A stretch of DNA of 34,097 nt from an uncultured Prevotella sp. (GTDB lineage Bacteria > Bacteroidota > Bacteroidia > Bacteroidales > Bacteroidaceae), in contig CAMWKM010000016.1 in assembly GCA_947174835.1 (NCBI GenBank), forward strand, positions 1 to 34,097, in the 5' to 3' direction. Positions 14,705 through 23,599 of this stretch are shown here, in pieces. Positions within the stretch are counted from its first letter, which is position 1, and every line of letters starts with the position of its first letter. The position numbers were made by a program, and so were the translations under genes. A model generated the notes under the pieces. That model had not been told where the DNA came from, made no database searches, and saw only the letters and a program-made list of their open reading frames with translations.

Positions 14705-16196
14705 GCCACGGTCGCGGATCAAGCAAGTCTGTCCAATTACGCAACTGGAATTGCATGGTCAACGATGAACCCAGTCCACCCAGTGTTTGATTAGTAGACA
14801 CCTTTTGACCTGCCGTGACACTCACCGAGGCTAAATCGCAATAGACAGAGATATACCGGCCATGACGCACCATCACAATGAATCCGTTAGCAGTGGCAAA
14901 GATACGACTCACTTCACCATTGAAAACACAGCGTGCCTGAGCTCCAGGCTGACCCTTTAGATGGATACCCTTGCTGGTCAGATGAACGCCCTTGCCGACA
15001 CCTTCAACTACATTGGAACCGAAGCCACGTATAATCTGATAGCTACCGGTAATGGGCATCGGCAGTCGCCCCTTGTTGCTGGCAAAGTTACCACTCAATT
15101 GTCTGTCCGGGTCGGCATTATTGTAGCGTTCAGCATCCCTCTTTGCATCTTTGGTGTCATCGGCCACAACACGCTCCATTGTCTTACGCTCCGTCTCTGC
15201 AGCACGGGCACGTTCCTTGGCAGCCTTTTTCTCCTCAGCATTCTTCGCGGCACGAGCTTCTTCGCGGGCTTTCTGTTCACGAGCCTTAGCCTCAGCCAAC
15301 TTACGCTCACGTTCCTTACGCTCACGTTCCTTACGCTCACGTTCCTTACGAGCCTTCTCTTCAGCTAACCGCTTCTTCTCGGCCTCAATGCGAGCCTTTT
15401 CACGAGCAATCTCCTCAGCAATCAAACGATCTATCTTCGCATTCAAATCAGCCTCCTGCTGCTGCTCCTTCACGATCAGTTCCTGCACAGTCTTTTGCTC
15501 TTTCTGCAGCTTATCTACCAATTGTTTTTGCACCCGCTGCTTCGACTCCATTTCAATTTTCTCTTTCTCACTCTGCTGCAACAGAGCATTCATCTCTGCT
15601 CTGGCATTCTCCAACTCCAATTGTTTTTGTGTCAATTGTTCTTGTTTCTGCTTGACAGCCTCACCCTGTGCCTTCTGGTAGGTGGCATATTCATTCATAA
15701 AACGGGTACGACGATACATTTGATTGACATTATGCGCACTGAAAACAAACACCACCTTATTTTGTGCCTTACGATTCCGATGCATATAACGTACAGACTG
15801 ACGATAGTTCTCCTGACGCTCCTTCAATTCCTTTTTCAGCACATTCATCTCCGAGTCGAGTTGTGCAATATGTCCATCAAGCGTATCAATCTCCAGTTTT
15901 ATCGAGTCAAGCAACAGACGTTTCATATCAATCTCATTACCCAAAGACAACACGTCCTGCATCTGCCGTTTAACCCTACGATCCAGTTCTGCTTTCTGCT
16001 TCTTATTCTTTGCAATGTTGTCCCTCACCTTTTTCCGTTCAGCCTCAGCCTTTTCCCGCTGAGTGGGTTGCCTCTTGTTTTGCTGTATAGTGGTCGTAGT
16101 ATTCTTCTTTACAGGCGTAGTGCGTTGCTTCGACCGTTGAGCCAAAGTTGTCAAGCAGCAAACTGCCACCAAAAAGCAGATGAGGAATCTTTTCAT
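14694..16196 (-). CDS. EnvC-like murein hydrolase activator (coiled coil plus degenerate LytM/M23 domain)
   Basis: Such proteins sit in the periplasm and activate cell-wall amidases during division. The start at 16196 gives a clean signal peptide (MKRFLICFLVAVCCLTTLAQ); a frame extension to 16244 would run into the upstream gene. About 300 residues of charged coiled coil follow, containing three exact copies of KERER encoded by 15-bp repeats. The C-terminal LytM-like domain (about the last 125 residues) runs from LPMPITGSYQIIRGFGS to DPRPW. The catalytic pattern is lost: the usual HxH-like L-H-F-E reads M-Q-F-Q-L-R, as in EnvC, so it should be non-catalytic. It is the last gene of the operon that begins with dut. 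Confidence 0.88.
   Translation of the reverse strand: MKRFLICFLVAVCCLTTLAQRSKQRTTPVKKNTTTTIQQNKRQPTQREKAEAERKKVRDNIAKNKKQKAELDRRVKRQMQDVLSLGNEIDMKRLLLDSIKLEIDTLDGHIAQLDSEMNVLKKELKERQENYRQSVRYMHRNRKAQNKVVFVFSAHNVNQMYRRTRFMNEYATYQKAQGEAVKQKQEQLTQKQLELENARAEMNALLQQSEKEKIEMESKQRVQKQLVDKLQKEQKTVQELIVKEQQQEADLNAKIDRLIAEEIAREKARIEAEKKRLAEEKARKERERKERERKERERKLAEAKAREQKAREEARAAKNAEEKKAAKERARAAETERKTMERVVADDTKDAKRDAERYNNADPDRQLSGNFASNKGRLPMPITGSYQIIRGFGSNVVEGVGKGVHLTSKGIHLKGQPGAQARCVFNGEVSRIFATANGFIVMVRHGRYISVYCDLASVSVTAGQKVSTNQTLGGLGSSLTMQFQLRNWTDLLDPRPWLRR
15301..15345. repeat. Three exact 15-bp tandem repeats inside the envC-like gene
   Basis: TTACGCTCACGTTCC is repeated three times without change and encodes KERER on the minus strand. 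The unit is a multiple of three, so copy-number changes would lengthen or shorten the coiled coil without a frameshift. Confidence 0.85.
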
Positions 16197-16209
16197 TTGC
16201 TGATTCAGT

Positions 16210-17058
16210 TCAAAGTGCCATAAAACGACGAAGAATCTCATCAACCATTACTTCACGATATTTGTCAGATACCGTGGTACGGGTCTCCCACTCACTCTCA
16301 TTACCCAAATAGGTCAACTTGATGCCCAACTTAATCTCCTTCTCTGGCATAGTCAGCGTAACCCCCATATCACTGGGGAAAGGCTTTGAGCCCAAATTTG
16401 AGAATGCCTTATAGTCCCAATTCAACTGAGTATTACCCTTAAACTGATCCCTGTAGGAGATATTGGCCATATTGATACGCCCTGTCTTTTGGTTAGCCAA
16501 CCAACTATAATTCATTTTGCCTTCCTCCAAATTGATGACAACTTCATCCTCTCCCATACTGGCAGTAAACTTATTCAGTGCATTCTGGTCCACACTCTGA
16601 CGCCCAGGCACAAACAGTTCGTTCCAGAATAGAGCCTGCAACGTGTAGAAGTTAATACCGCTATTGCGCAAAAATGACACGTGACTATAGGGTGCTTTCA
16701 GGTATTGCTTATTTATACGGTCCATGATAAGCACATAGTCTTTGGTGAACTCAATACGCCCTGCCTCCACAAAACCGAAAGCCATCAGTTGCAAACGAAT
16801 GACGTCGTCACGTTTCATCTTCAGATTACCCGTCAGCGATATCTGCTGCGGTCCATATTCCACGGTAAACTTCAACTTCGAGGTAACGAATTGCGTTTTC
16901 GTCACATTATCATTAACCATTTTCAGGAAAGTAGCCTGCTCCATTGAGTCGGGAGCAGCTGTTTTTTCATCCTTCACGACCTGCTTTTTCGATTGACACG
17001 ATGCCAACAGCAAGGGAATGGCAATCAAAGCCATCATCAATACTCTTACGTTCTTCAT
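16210..17058 (-). CDS. DUF4292 family lipoprotein
   Basis: The 282-residue protein has a lipoprotein signal ending L-L-A-S-C with the lipidated cysteine at residue 21. The mature protein is a beta-rich fold; DUF4292 proteins resemble the LolA/LolB lipoprotein carriers. The stretch with GNLKMKRDDVIRLQLMAFGFVEAGRIEFT is typical. A role in outer-membrane lipid or lipoprotein handling is inference from the fold. Its ATG overlaps the stop of the TPR gene (ATGA), and its stop lies 13 bases before the EnvC-like start, so it is co-translated with envelope proteins. Confidence 0.87.
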   Translation of the reverse strand: MKNVRVLMMALIAIPLLLASCQSKKQVVKDEKTAAPDSMEQATFLKMVNDNVTKTQFVTSKLKFTVEYGPQQISLTGNLKMKRDDVIRLQLMAFGFVEAGRIEFTKDYVLIMDRINKQYLKAPYSHVSFLRNSGINFYTLQALFWNELFVPGRQSVDQNALNKFTASMGEDEVVINLEEGKMNYSWLANQKTGRINMANISYRDQFKGNTQLNWDYKAFSNLGSKPFPSDMGVTLTMPEKEIKLGIKLTYLGNESEWETRTTVSDKYREVMVDEILRRFMAL

Positions 17059-18761
17059 TTCTTAAAGTATTTTTTCTTTTTCAGTTTTCTAACTAAAAGT
17101 TTGTTCTGCGAATCCATCTCCAAAGCCTGCCGCCACAGCGTTATAGCACCTTCCATTTCACCAGATAGAGCATAGATGTCGCCAGCATGCTCAGTAACAA
17201 CAGCCCCTACAGCGGAATCATTCTGCAGAGCTTGATCAATATAGATACGAGCCTCAGCATACCGCCCTTCCATAAACAAGATCCAAGCATAAGTATCCAG
17301 ATAAGTGGAGTTCGTGGGCTGCGCCTTGATAGTCTTATAACTCATTAGCTCGGCCTGTTCCAGATTCTCACCATCCAAACTCAGATAGTAGGCGTAATTA
17401 TTTAGACACCCGATGTTATCAGGTTTCCACTGCAAACAAGAGTCATAGGCTTCAAAGGCCTCGCGTTTCCGATCTTTCAGAAATAACAGATCGCCCATTA
17501 CGGCATAAAAGTCAGATACAATCTCCGGCGAACTATCTTCATTAATGACACTAATACCATTCTGAAAAGCCTCCAACGCATGATCGGTATCATCCTGACG
17601 ATAGTAGGCCATTCCCTGATAATAATAGAAAGCCATCTCCTCAGGATTGTATTGGCGGGCTGCCTGACAAAGGCTGATGATACTGTCATTATCATCGTTT
17701 TCCCAAGCATACTGCACCAACTGCAAACGGGGTGTCGTACGTTCCGGAGCCAGTCGGAGCACTAATTCCAAAGCCTGAGCAATGCTATCACGCGGCATCT
17801 TCTTCAGATCCATATAAGCAGCGGTCAGTTCTGCAATATCAGGATCGGGAGTTGGCTGATTAAGCATCTCTCGAAATAAATTGAGAATTTGTGTACTATC
17901 GCCATCACTATCCTCATTAAGAGCAATTAATGAGCGCATCTGATAGACTTTGTCCTCGGTTGTAGCCCGTGGATTCAACAGAATGCGACGGGTCATATCC
18001 ATCACAGCAGACGAATCTTCCTCCGAACTATAGTACCCCTTCAGTGCCACCTGTGCCCTAATATTGTCGGGTTCCTCATCAAGTACCTGATACAACAACT
18101 TCACAGCCTCGTCGCGTTGACCGTTGATCATCATCGCATTGGCATATAGCGTCTTATAATTCAAGTCGTTGGGATGTTGCTCCATTAATTCTTTCATCTC
18201 CAAAGCCGATTTATCGCTCTCACCCAATTGAAGATAAAGACGACTCTTGGCCAAAGCGATACGCTCAGTCTTGCCATTGTTTTGTTCTAATTTATCTAAC
18301 ACATCAATGGCTTCCTCATACATTTCCTGTCCGGTGTACAGATGATAAAGAGTTTCCAATAGTTCCTCACGGCTCTTGTCCGCTTCATAAAGTTTCTTCA
18401 CCACAAGGACGGCATCACCGTATCGTTTCTGCATAATATAGGCATCCGACAAGGTTTCCATATAGGTAGCATTGGCAGGTTCCAACTCAGCAGCCTTCTC
18501 GAAAGCAGCCAAAGCCTGATCGTTCTGCTTCATCCCAGAATAGTACTGCGCTAAGAAATAGTAGGTTTCAGATGCCTCTGGACACAATTCCTTACAACAC
18601 ATCAACAAATCGAAGGCTGCATCATGATGCCGTTGCTGTCGCTGCAACATAGCCTCGTGGAAAAGAATATCGTATTCACGGGAGGAGAAGTCAGAAATCG
18701 TCTGGGCAACAGTCACAAGACTGACACACAACACAATCAAAAAAACAATTAGTCTTCTCAT
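17055..18761 (-). CDS. Exported tetratricopeptide-repeat protein
   Basis: The roughly 568-residue protein consists of a signal peptide (MRRLIVFLIVLCVSLVTVAQ) and TPR units along nearly its whole length, for example YYFLAQYYSGMKQNDQALAAFEKAAELEPANATY and later NIGCLNNYAYYLSLDGENLEQAE. I use the ATG at 18761; an in-frame GTG five codons earlier (18776) is possible. TPRs make a protein-docking superhelix, here probably in the periplasm. It lies between dut and the DUF4292 gene in one operon, overlapping the latter by four bases. The partner is unknown; an envelope assembly scaffold fits its neighbours. Confidence 0.88.
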   Translation of the reverse strand: MRRLIVFLIVLCVSLVTVAQTISDFSSREYDILFHEAMLQRQQRHHDAAFDLLMCCKELCPEASETYYFLAQYYSGMKQNDQALAAFEKAAELEPANATYMETLSDAYIMQKRYGDAVLVVKKLYEADKSREELLETLYHLYTGQEMYEEAIDVLDKLEQNNGKTERIALAKSRLYLQLGESDKSALEMKELMEQHPNDLNYKTLYANAMMINGQRDEAVKLLYQVLDEEPDNIRAQVALKGYYSSEEDSSAVMDMTRRILLNPRATTEDKVYQMRSLIALNEDSDGDSTQILNLFREMLNQPTPDPDIAELTAAYMDLKKMPRDSIAQALELVLRLAPERTTPRLQLVQYAWENDDNDSIISLCQAARQYNPEEMAFYYYQGMAYYRQDDTDHALEAFQNGISVINEDSSPEIVSDFYAVMGDLLFLKDRKREAFEAYDSCLQWKPDNIGCLNNYAYYLSLDGENLEQAELMSYKTIKAQPTNSTYLDTYAWILFMEGRYAEARIYIDQALQNDSAVGAVVTEHAGDIYALSGEMEGAITLWRQALEMDSQNKLLVRKLKKKKYFKK

Positions 18762-18787
18762 ACACTCACTTCTCACATTTCATCCCT

Positions 18788-19222
18788 TCACTTCATCCCC
18801 GTATGCCCATAACCACCGGCTCCACGCTCAGTCTCGTCAAGTGCCTCTACCTCAATAAAAGCGGCCGTTTCATGACGGGCTATAACCATTTGAGCAATAC
18901 GTTCACCATCATTGACAATAAAATCTTCTGTCGACAAATTAATGAGTAGCACACTAATTTCGCCACGATAATCAGCATCAATAGTACCAGGTGAATTGAG
19001 CACGGTAATTCCTTTTTTAAGAGCCAAACCGCTACGAGGTCTCACCTGCGCCTCATAGCCGACAGGTAAGGCGATATGGAGTCCCGTGGGAACAAGCTTA
19101 CGTTCCATGGGCTTCAGAACAATAGGCGCATCTATATTAGCACGCAAGTCCATTCCGGCACTATGCTCGGTAGCATAATTTGGTAACGGCTGGTGTCCTT
19201 TATTCACTACTTCAATCTTCAT
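18788..19222 (-). CDS. dut: Deoxyuridine 5'-triphosphate nucleotidohydrolase (dUTPase)
   Basis: dUTPase hydrolyses dUTP to dUMP and pyrophosphate, keeping uracil out of DNA and supplying dTMP synthesis. All five motifs of the trimeric family are visible in 144 residues: [26 protein letters not shown] (with the catalytic Asp), RIAQMVI, and the flexible C-terminal [10 protein letters not shown] strong purine-rich ribosome site (AAGGAAAGG) precedes the ATG, which is unusual here and suggests good translation. It is the first gene of the operon that continues with the TPR, DUF4292 and EnvC-like genes, and it is divergent from dgt. Confidence 0.96.
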   Translation of the reverse strand: MKIEVVNKGHQPLPNYATEHSAGMDLRANIDAPIVLKPMERKLVPTGLHIALPVGYEAQVRPRSGLALKKGITVLNSPGTIDADYRGEISVLLINLSTEDFIVNDGERIAQMVIARHETAAFIEVEALDETERGAGGYGHTGMK

Positions 19223-19247
19223 ATCAACCTTTCCTTAATTAAAGGTG

Positions 19248-19279
19248 CAAAGTTAGCGAATTCCACTGAAACGGCCATA
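19248..19279 (-). promoter_or_regulatory. Promoter of the dut operon
   Basis: TAACTTTG (19255-19248) on the minus strand is a consensus -7 element. TATG (19279-19276), one mismatch from TTTG, lies 20 bases upstream. Confidence 0.6.
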
Positions 19280-19391
19280 ACTTTTATGCTAAAATGTGTT
19301 GTAAGGTTCAAATTAGGCTCGTTTTCCTAAACAATCAAGCCCAATGAATGCTTTTTCTTAAAAAGACTACAGGAGATTCATTTTTTTTAAT

Positions 19392-19399
19392 TACCTTTG
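19392..19399 (+). promoter_or_regulatory. -7 element of dgt
   Basis: TACCTTTG is a perfect match, 18 bases before the ATG at 19418. No clear -33 element is present. Confidence 0.55.
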
Positions 19400-19417
19400 C
19401 ATCAACGAACAAGAATT

Positions 19418-20752
19418 ATGAACTGGCCACAACTGATTTCCAATTGCCGTCTGGGACAAGAACACCGTCATCCAGAACGACACGATGATCGTACGGAGTT
19501 CAAGCGCGATTACGACCGACTTATCTTCTCCGCCCCTTTCCGACGCTTGCAAAACAAAACACAGGTATTTCCTCTACCGGGAAGTATTTTTGTACACAAC
19601 CGTCTAACCCATTCGCTCGAAGTAGCCAGTGTTGGAATGTCGCTTGGCAACGATATTACCAGATATCTCTGTTCAAAGAATAGTGATTTCTCCAACACTC
19701 TGATTCCTGAAATTGGACAAATTGTAGCCACGGCCTGTTTGGCTCACGATTTGGGAAACCCACCATTTGGACACTCTGGCGAGAAAGCTATCCAGACTTT
19801 CTTCACAGAAGGCAAAGGTACATATTTGCAAGACCACGTGTCACCGGAATTTTGGAGCGACATCACCAGCTTTGATGGTAATGCTAATGCATTCCGATTG
19901 CTGACCCACAGTTTTAAAGGACGCCGGAAAGGCGGCTTTGCCATGACCTATAGTACACTGGCCAGTATTGTGAAATATCCCTTTCCATCGTATTCATCTA
20001 CCAAAAAGAAATTCGGTTTCTTCGCCACCGAGCGCACTCACTATGAAGCCCTTGTCGCTCAATTAGGCATCCCTCAGCTATCAACAGAGACTGGCCAGGA
20101 ACGCTGGGCTCGCTATCCACTGGTCTATTTAGTAGAAGCAGCCGATGATATCTGTTATGAGATCATGGATCTGGAAGACGCTTATAAACTAAAAATCTTG
20201 ACGTTTGAGGAAACAATGGAGATGATGCTTTCTTTCTTCGATGAAACCGAACAGAATCGCATTAGAGGGCGCATCAACGATGAACAACTGACCGATCCTA
20301 ACGAAAAGGTACAATACCTGCGGGCATGCGTCATTGGCAAACTGGAAAACGAGTGCGTACGTACCTTTATTGAACATGAGGAGGATATCCTGTCAGGTAC
20401 ATTTCAAGGCTCACTCATTGATCAAATTGCCCCGCTGCAACACAACGCCTACCTGCACTGCACCAAAATATCGCGAGCCCGCATCTACCGCAGTCAGCCT
20501 GTACTCGATGTAGAACTATCAGGTTATCGCATCATGGCCACCTTGATGGAACTTATGGTCGAAGCTATTGAGCATCCCGAACGTTATTATTCACAGCAAC
20601 TTATTGGCCGTGTCAGCAGTCAATACGACATAGAAAGTCCAGATCTTGAGACACGTCTGATGGCTGTCATCGACTATATCAGCGGTATGACCGATGTTTA
20701 TGCCCTCGACGTTTACCAAAAGATTTGCGGAATTTCCTTGCCTATCATATAA
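19418..20752 (+). CDS. dgt: Deoxyguanosinetriphosphate triphosphohydrolase-like protein (HD domain)
   Basis: Dgt-type enzymes cleave dNTPs, dGTP in the best-known case, to the nucleoside and tripolyphosphate. I start at the ATG (MNWPQLISNC), giving 444 residues; seven further open codons upstream begin inside the promoter. The HD metal site is complete: H65 in HNRLTHSLEVA, H110-D111 in LAHDLGNPPFGHSG, and D243/D244 in VEAADDICYE. The N-terminal RTEFKRDYDRLIFSAPFRRLQNKTQV is the family signature. Substrate preference (dGTP or several dNTPs) cannot be told. It is divergent from dut and followed by ung. Confidence 0.92.
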   Translation: MNWPQLISNCRLGQEHRHPERHDDRTEFKRDYDRLIFSAPFRRLQNKTQVFPLPGSIFVHNRLTHSLEVASVGMSLGNDITRYLCSKNSDFSNTLIPEIGQIVATACLAHDLGNPPFGHSGEKAIQTFFTEGKGTYLQDHVSPEFWSDITSFDGNANAFRLLTHSFKGRRKGGFAMTYSTLASIVKYPFPSYSSTKKKFGFFATERTHYEALVAQLGIPQLSTETGQERWARYPLVYLVEAADDICYEIMDLEDAYKLKILTFEETMEMMLSFFDETEQNRIRGRINDEQLTDPNEKVQYLRACVIGKLENECVRTFIEHEEDILSGTFQGSLIDQIAPLQHNAYLHCTKISRARIYRSQPVLDVELSGYRIMATLMELMVEAIEHPERYYSQQLIGRVSSQYDIESPDLETRLMAVIDYISGMTDVYALDVYQKICGISLPII

Positions 20753-20815
20753 AACCATAACTAAAAAATAAAAGTATTTCAGACCCTTACAGACGAACTA
20801 CATTATCAAACTACT

Positions 20816-21481
20816 ATGAATGTACAAATAGAAGAGTCGTGGAAACGACATTTACAAGAGGAATTTAAAAAGCCCTACTTCGCTGAACTGACAGGACGGG
20901 TAAGACAGGAGTACATGACAAGTACCTGCTATCCACCGGGACGTCTGATTTTCAATGCTTTCAACCTGTGCCCATTCGATCAAGTAAAAGTAGTTATCAT
21001 TGGACAAGATCCCTATCATGAGCCGGGACAAGCCCACGGCTTGAGTTTCTCGGTGCAAGACGGAGTGATGTTTCCGCCATCGCTACAGAATATTTTTAAA
21101 GAAATAGAAATGGATCTGGGCATATCCATGCCATCCAGCGGCAATCTCACACGTTGGGCAGAACAGGGTGTGCTATTGCTCAATGCTACATTGACAGTCC
21201 GTGCTCACCAAGCCAACAGCCACGCCACACTGGGTTGGCAGACCTTTACCGATGCAGCAATTAAGGCGCTGGCCACCCACCGAGAGCATTTGGTCTATAT
21301 GCTCTGGGGTGGTTTTGCCCGCAGCAAGGCTTATATGATAGACAAAGGACGCAATCTGGTACTGGAATCGGTGCATCCCTCACCGTTGAGTGCTAACCGC
21401 GGCGGCTGGTTTGGACAACATCAATTCTCACGCTGCAACCGTTATTTGGAAGAAAACGGTGAAAAAGGTATTAATTGGTAG
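20816..21481 (+). CDS. ung: Uracil-DNA glycosylase (family 1)
   Basis: Ung removes uracil from DNA as the first step of base excision repair. The 221-residue protein has the water-activating GQDPYHEPGQAHGL (Asp65), the LLN of the uracil-binding pocket (N123), and the minor-groove loop HPSPLSANRGG with His187, all characteristic of family 1. The gene is 63 bases after dgt and only two bases before the DUF3109 gene, with which it is probably co-transcribed. The nearby dut prevents, and ung repairs, the same lesion. Confidence 0.97.
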   Translation: MNVQIEESWKRHLQEEFKKPYFAELTGRVRQEYMTSTCYPPGRLIFNAFNLCPFDQVKVVIIGQDPYHEPGQAHGLSFSVQDGVMFPPSLQNIFKEIEMDLGISMPSSGNLTRWAEQGVLLLNATLTVRAHQANSHATLGWQTFTDAAIKALATHREHLVYMLWGGFARSKAYMIDKGRNLVLESVHPSPLSANRGGWFGQHQFSRCNRYLEENGEKGINW

Positions 21482-21483
21482 AT

Positions 21484-22095
21484 ATGACAGACAAGTTAGC
21501 TCCTATCCTTCAAATTGGGGAAATACTGATTTCATCGGATATTCTCACTGCGGAATTCTGCTGTGATTTGGATGTCTGCAAGGGTGCCTGCTGCGTGGAG
21601 GGCGATGCCGGTGCTCCCGTAACACTCGACGAAGTAATGCTGATTGAGGAGCAGGTTAACGAAGTATGGGACGAATTATCAGCCTCAGCCCAGGCCATCA
21701 TCGACAAACAGGGTGTAGCCTATACTGATCAGGAAGGCGACTTAGTGACCAGCATTGTTAATGGCAAGGACTGCATATTCACCTGTTACGAGAACGGCCT
21801 TTGTCTCTGTGCTCTTGAACGGGCAGCCAGAAAAAAAGCATCGGGCACCTCCCCTTTTATCAAGCCTATCAGTTGTGCCCTCTATCCCATCCGCGAAAAA
21901 ACTTTTTCCGATGGTACCGTCGCCCTAAACTACCATCAATGGGATGTTTGCCGATGTGCCCGCGAAAAGGGAAAATCCCTGCACCTCCCCGTCTACCAAT
22001 TCCTAAAAGAACCTCTTATCCGTCGTTTCGGTGAGGACTGGTACAAAGAACTCTGCGACGTGGCTGACGATCTACATCGTCAAGGCTTTTTATAG
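21484..22095 (+). CDS. DUF3109 family cysteine-rich protein
   Basis: The 203-residue protein starts at the ATG at 21484; a TTG three codons earlier overlaps ung. It is rich in cysteine: C26, C27, C32, C36 and C37 in the segment EFCCDLDVCKGACC, then more in CIFTCYENGLCLC, ISCALYP and WDVCRC. This pattern is the DUF3109/YkgJ-like arrangement expected to bind zinc or an iron-sulfur cluster. No function is established. Two bases separate it from ung, so the two are likely one transcript; whether it takes part in repair is unknown. Confidence 0.86.
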   Translation: MTDKLAPILQIGEILISSDILTAEFCCDLDVCKGACCVEGDAGAPVTLDEVMLIEEQVNEVWDELSASAQAIIDKQGVAYTDQEGDLVTSIVNGKDCIFTCYENGLCLCALERAARKKASGTSPFIKPISCALYPIREKTFSDGTVALNYHQWDVCRCAREKGKSLHLPVYQFLKEPLIRRFGEDWYKELCDVADDLHRQGFL

Positions 22096-22125
22096 ACATC
22101 AATCAAGGTACTAAAACAATCTAAA

Positions 22126-23577
22126 ATGAAACAATCCATTTTTTCACTTTTCCTTCTCTGTTGTATGTGCTGTGGTATCGCCATAGCACAGAAACCATGG
22201 TCTCACGGTCGTCTCATGGTCTCCGACAACCATCGTTTTCTGATGCATCAAGACAGCACACCCTTCTTCTGGCAAGGCGAAACAGCTTGGCTGATGCCAC
22301 AGAAATTAGACCGACAGGAGGTGCAATACTACTTAAACAGATGTCGCGAAGCAGGCTACAATATGGCACAGGTGCAGGTACTCAACGATGTACCAAGCAT
22401 CAATATCTACGGACAACTGTCGCATATTGACGGTTGGAACACGGAAGCCATCAACCAGAAAGGCGTCTATGGCTACTGGGATCATCTGGACTATATCATC
22501 GATCAGGCCGAGCGACAAGGCATCTATATCGGATTAGTCACCATTTGGGGCTCACAAATCAAGACAGGCCATATCAATGAAACGGAAGCAAAAGCTTACG
22601 GAACCTTTCTGGCCAACCGCTATAAGAACCGACCCAACATTATCTGGATCATGGGCGGCGACATTCAAGGTGACATTCACCCTGAAGTGTGGGAAGCACT
22701 AGCCACGACTATCAAGGGTATTGATACAAATCATCTCATGACTTATCATCCCCGTGGCCGCTACACCTCAGCACAATTCTGGCCCAAAGCTGACTGGCTG
22801 GATTTCCACACATTCCAAAGCGGCCATCGCCGCTATGGGCAGCGTATGGGCAACAAACTATATTCTATCCCCGACAATACAGAAGAAGACTCATGGATGT
22901 ATGTAGACTCAACTTGGGTCCACGACCCCATGAAGCCCGTGCTTGACGATGAACCTATTTACGAGGATATTCCTCAAGGGCTCCATGATCCTAAAGAACC
23001 ACATTGGCAAGCATCCGACGTGCGTCGCTATGCCTATTGGAGCGTCTTTGCCGGCTCATGCGGACACACATACGGGCACAACAGCATCATGCAATTCTTC
23101 AAGCCCGGGCAAAACGGTGGCTATGGTGACCCACGCATGATGAAGCCATGGTTTGTAGCGATGGAGGATCCCGGCTTCAATCAAATGAAGTTCCTACGCC
23201 AACTCATGCTCTCATTCCCTTATTTTGAACGGGTGCCTGACCAAAGCATTATCGTGGTTAATGGCAAACAATATGACCGTCTCATCGCTACCCGTGGCAA
23301 CGACTACTTGTTAGTCTACAACTATACAGCCCGAGATATGAAACTCGACTTAACCAAAATATCAGGCGACAAAAAACACATCTGGTGGATGGATGCCGCT
23401 ACAGGGCAGTTGACCTATTTGGGTGAACACCATTCACGCACAATCACTTTCCGTCCTCAAACTGATGGCGACGGTGTGCTCATCGCCATAGATGCCACAA
23501 AGAATTACATAGACAAGAATCAAACAGAGATCTCTGACATGACTCTCGCTGGACACCCCCGCGATTTAAACGAATAA
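22126..23577 (+). CDS. Secreted GH140-like (DUF4038) glycoside hydrolase, apiosidase candidate
   Basis: The 483-residue protein has a signal peptide ending around A-I-A-Q (residue 22) and a TIM barrel of the DUF4038 type. Candidate catalytic residues are D179 in WIMGGD and E276 in LDDEPIYE. Their spacing of 97 matches the Asp/Glu pair I recall for the characterised Bacteroides apiosidase of GH140 (D187 and E284). GH140 releases apiose-linked side chains from the rhamnogalacturonan II backbone. Residues 370-480 look like the family's C-terminal beta domain. It is followed 22 bases later by a GH78 fusion protein. Exact specificity is inference; DUF4038 also covers uncharacterised members. Confidence 0.82.
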   Translation: MKQSIFSLFLLCCMCCGIAIAQKPWSHGRLMVSDNHRFLMHQDSTPFFWQGETAWLMPQKLDRQEVQYYLNRCREAGYNMAQVQVLNDVPSINIYGQLSHIDGWNTEAINQKGVYGYWDHLDYIIDQAERQGIYIGLVTIWGSQIKTGHINETEAKAYGTFLANRYKNRPNIIWIMGGDIQGDIHPEVWEALATTIKGIDTNHLMTYHPRGRYTSAQFWPKADWLDFHTFQSGHRRYGQRMGNKLYSIPDNTEEDSWMYVDSTWVHDPMKPVLDDEPIYEDIPQGLHDPKEPHWQASDVRRYAYWSVFAGSCGHTYGHNSIMQFFKPGQNGGYGDPRMMKPWFVAMEDPGFNQMKFLRQLMLSFPYFERVPDQSIIVVNGKQYDRLIATRGNDYLLVYNYTARDMKLDLTKISGDKKHIWWMDAATGQLTYLGEHHSRTITFRPQTDGDGVLIAIDATKNYIDKNQTEISDMTLAGHPRDLNE

Positions 23578-23599
23578 AACAACTATCACATACAAAACG

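Noticed and set aside
15151..16223. Long plus-strand frames rich in Ser, Leu or Phe
   Set aside because: They are complements of the low-complexity Lys/Glu/Arg coiled coil of the EnvC-like gene.
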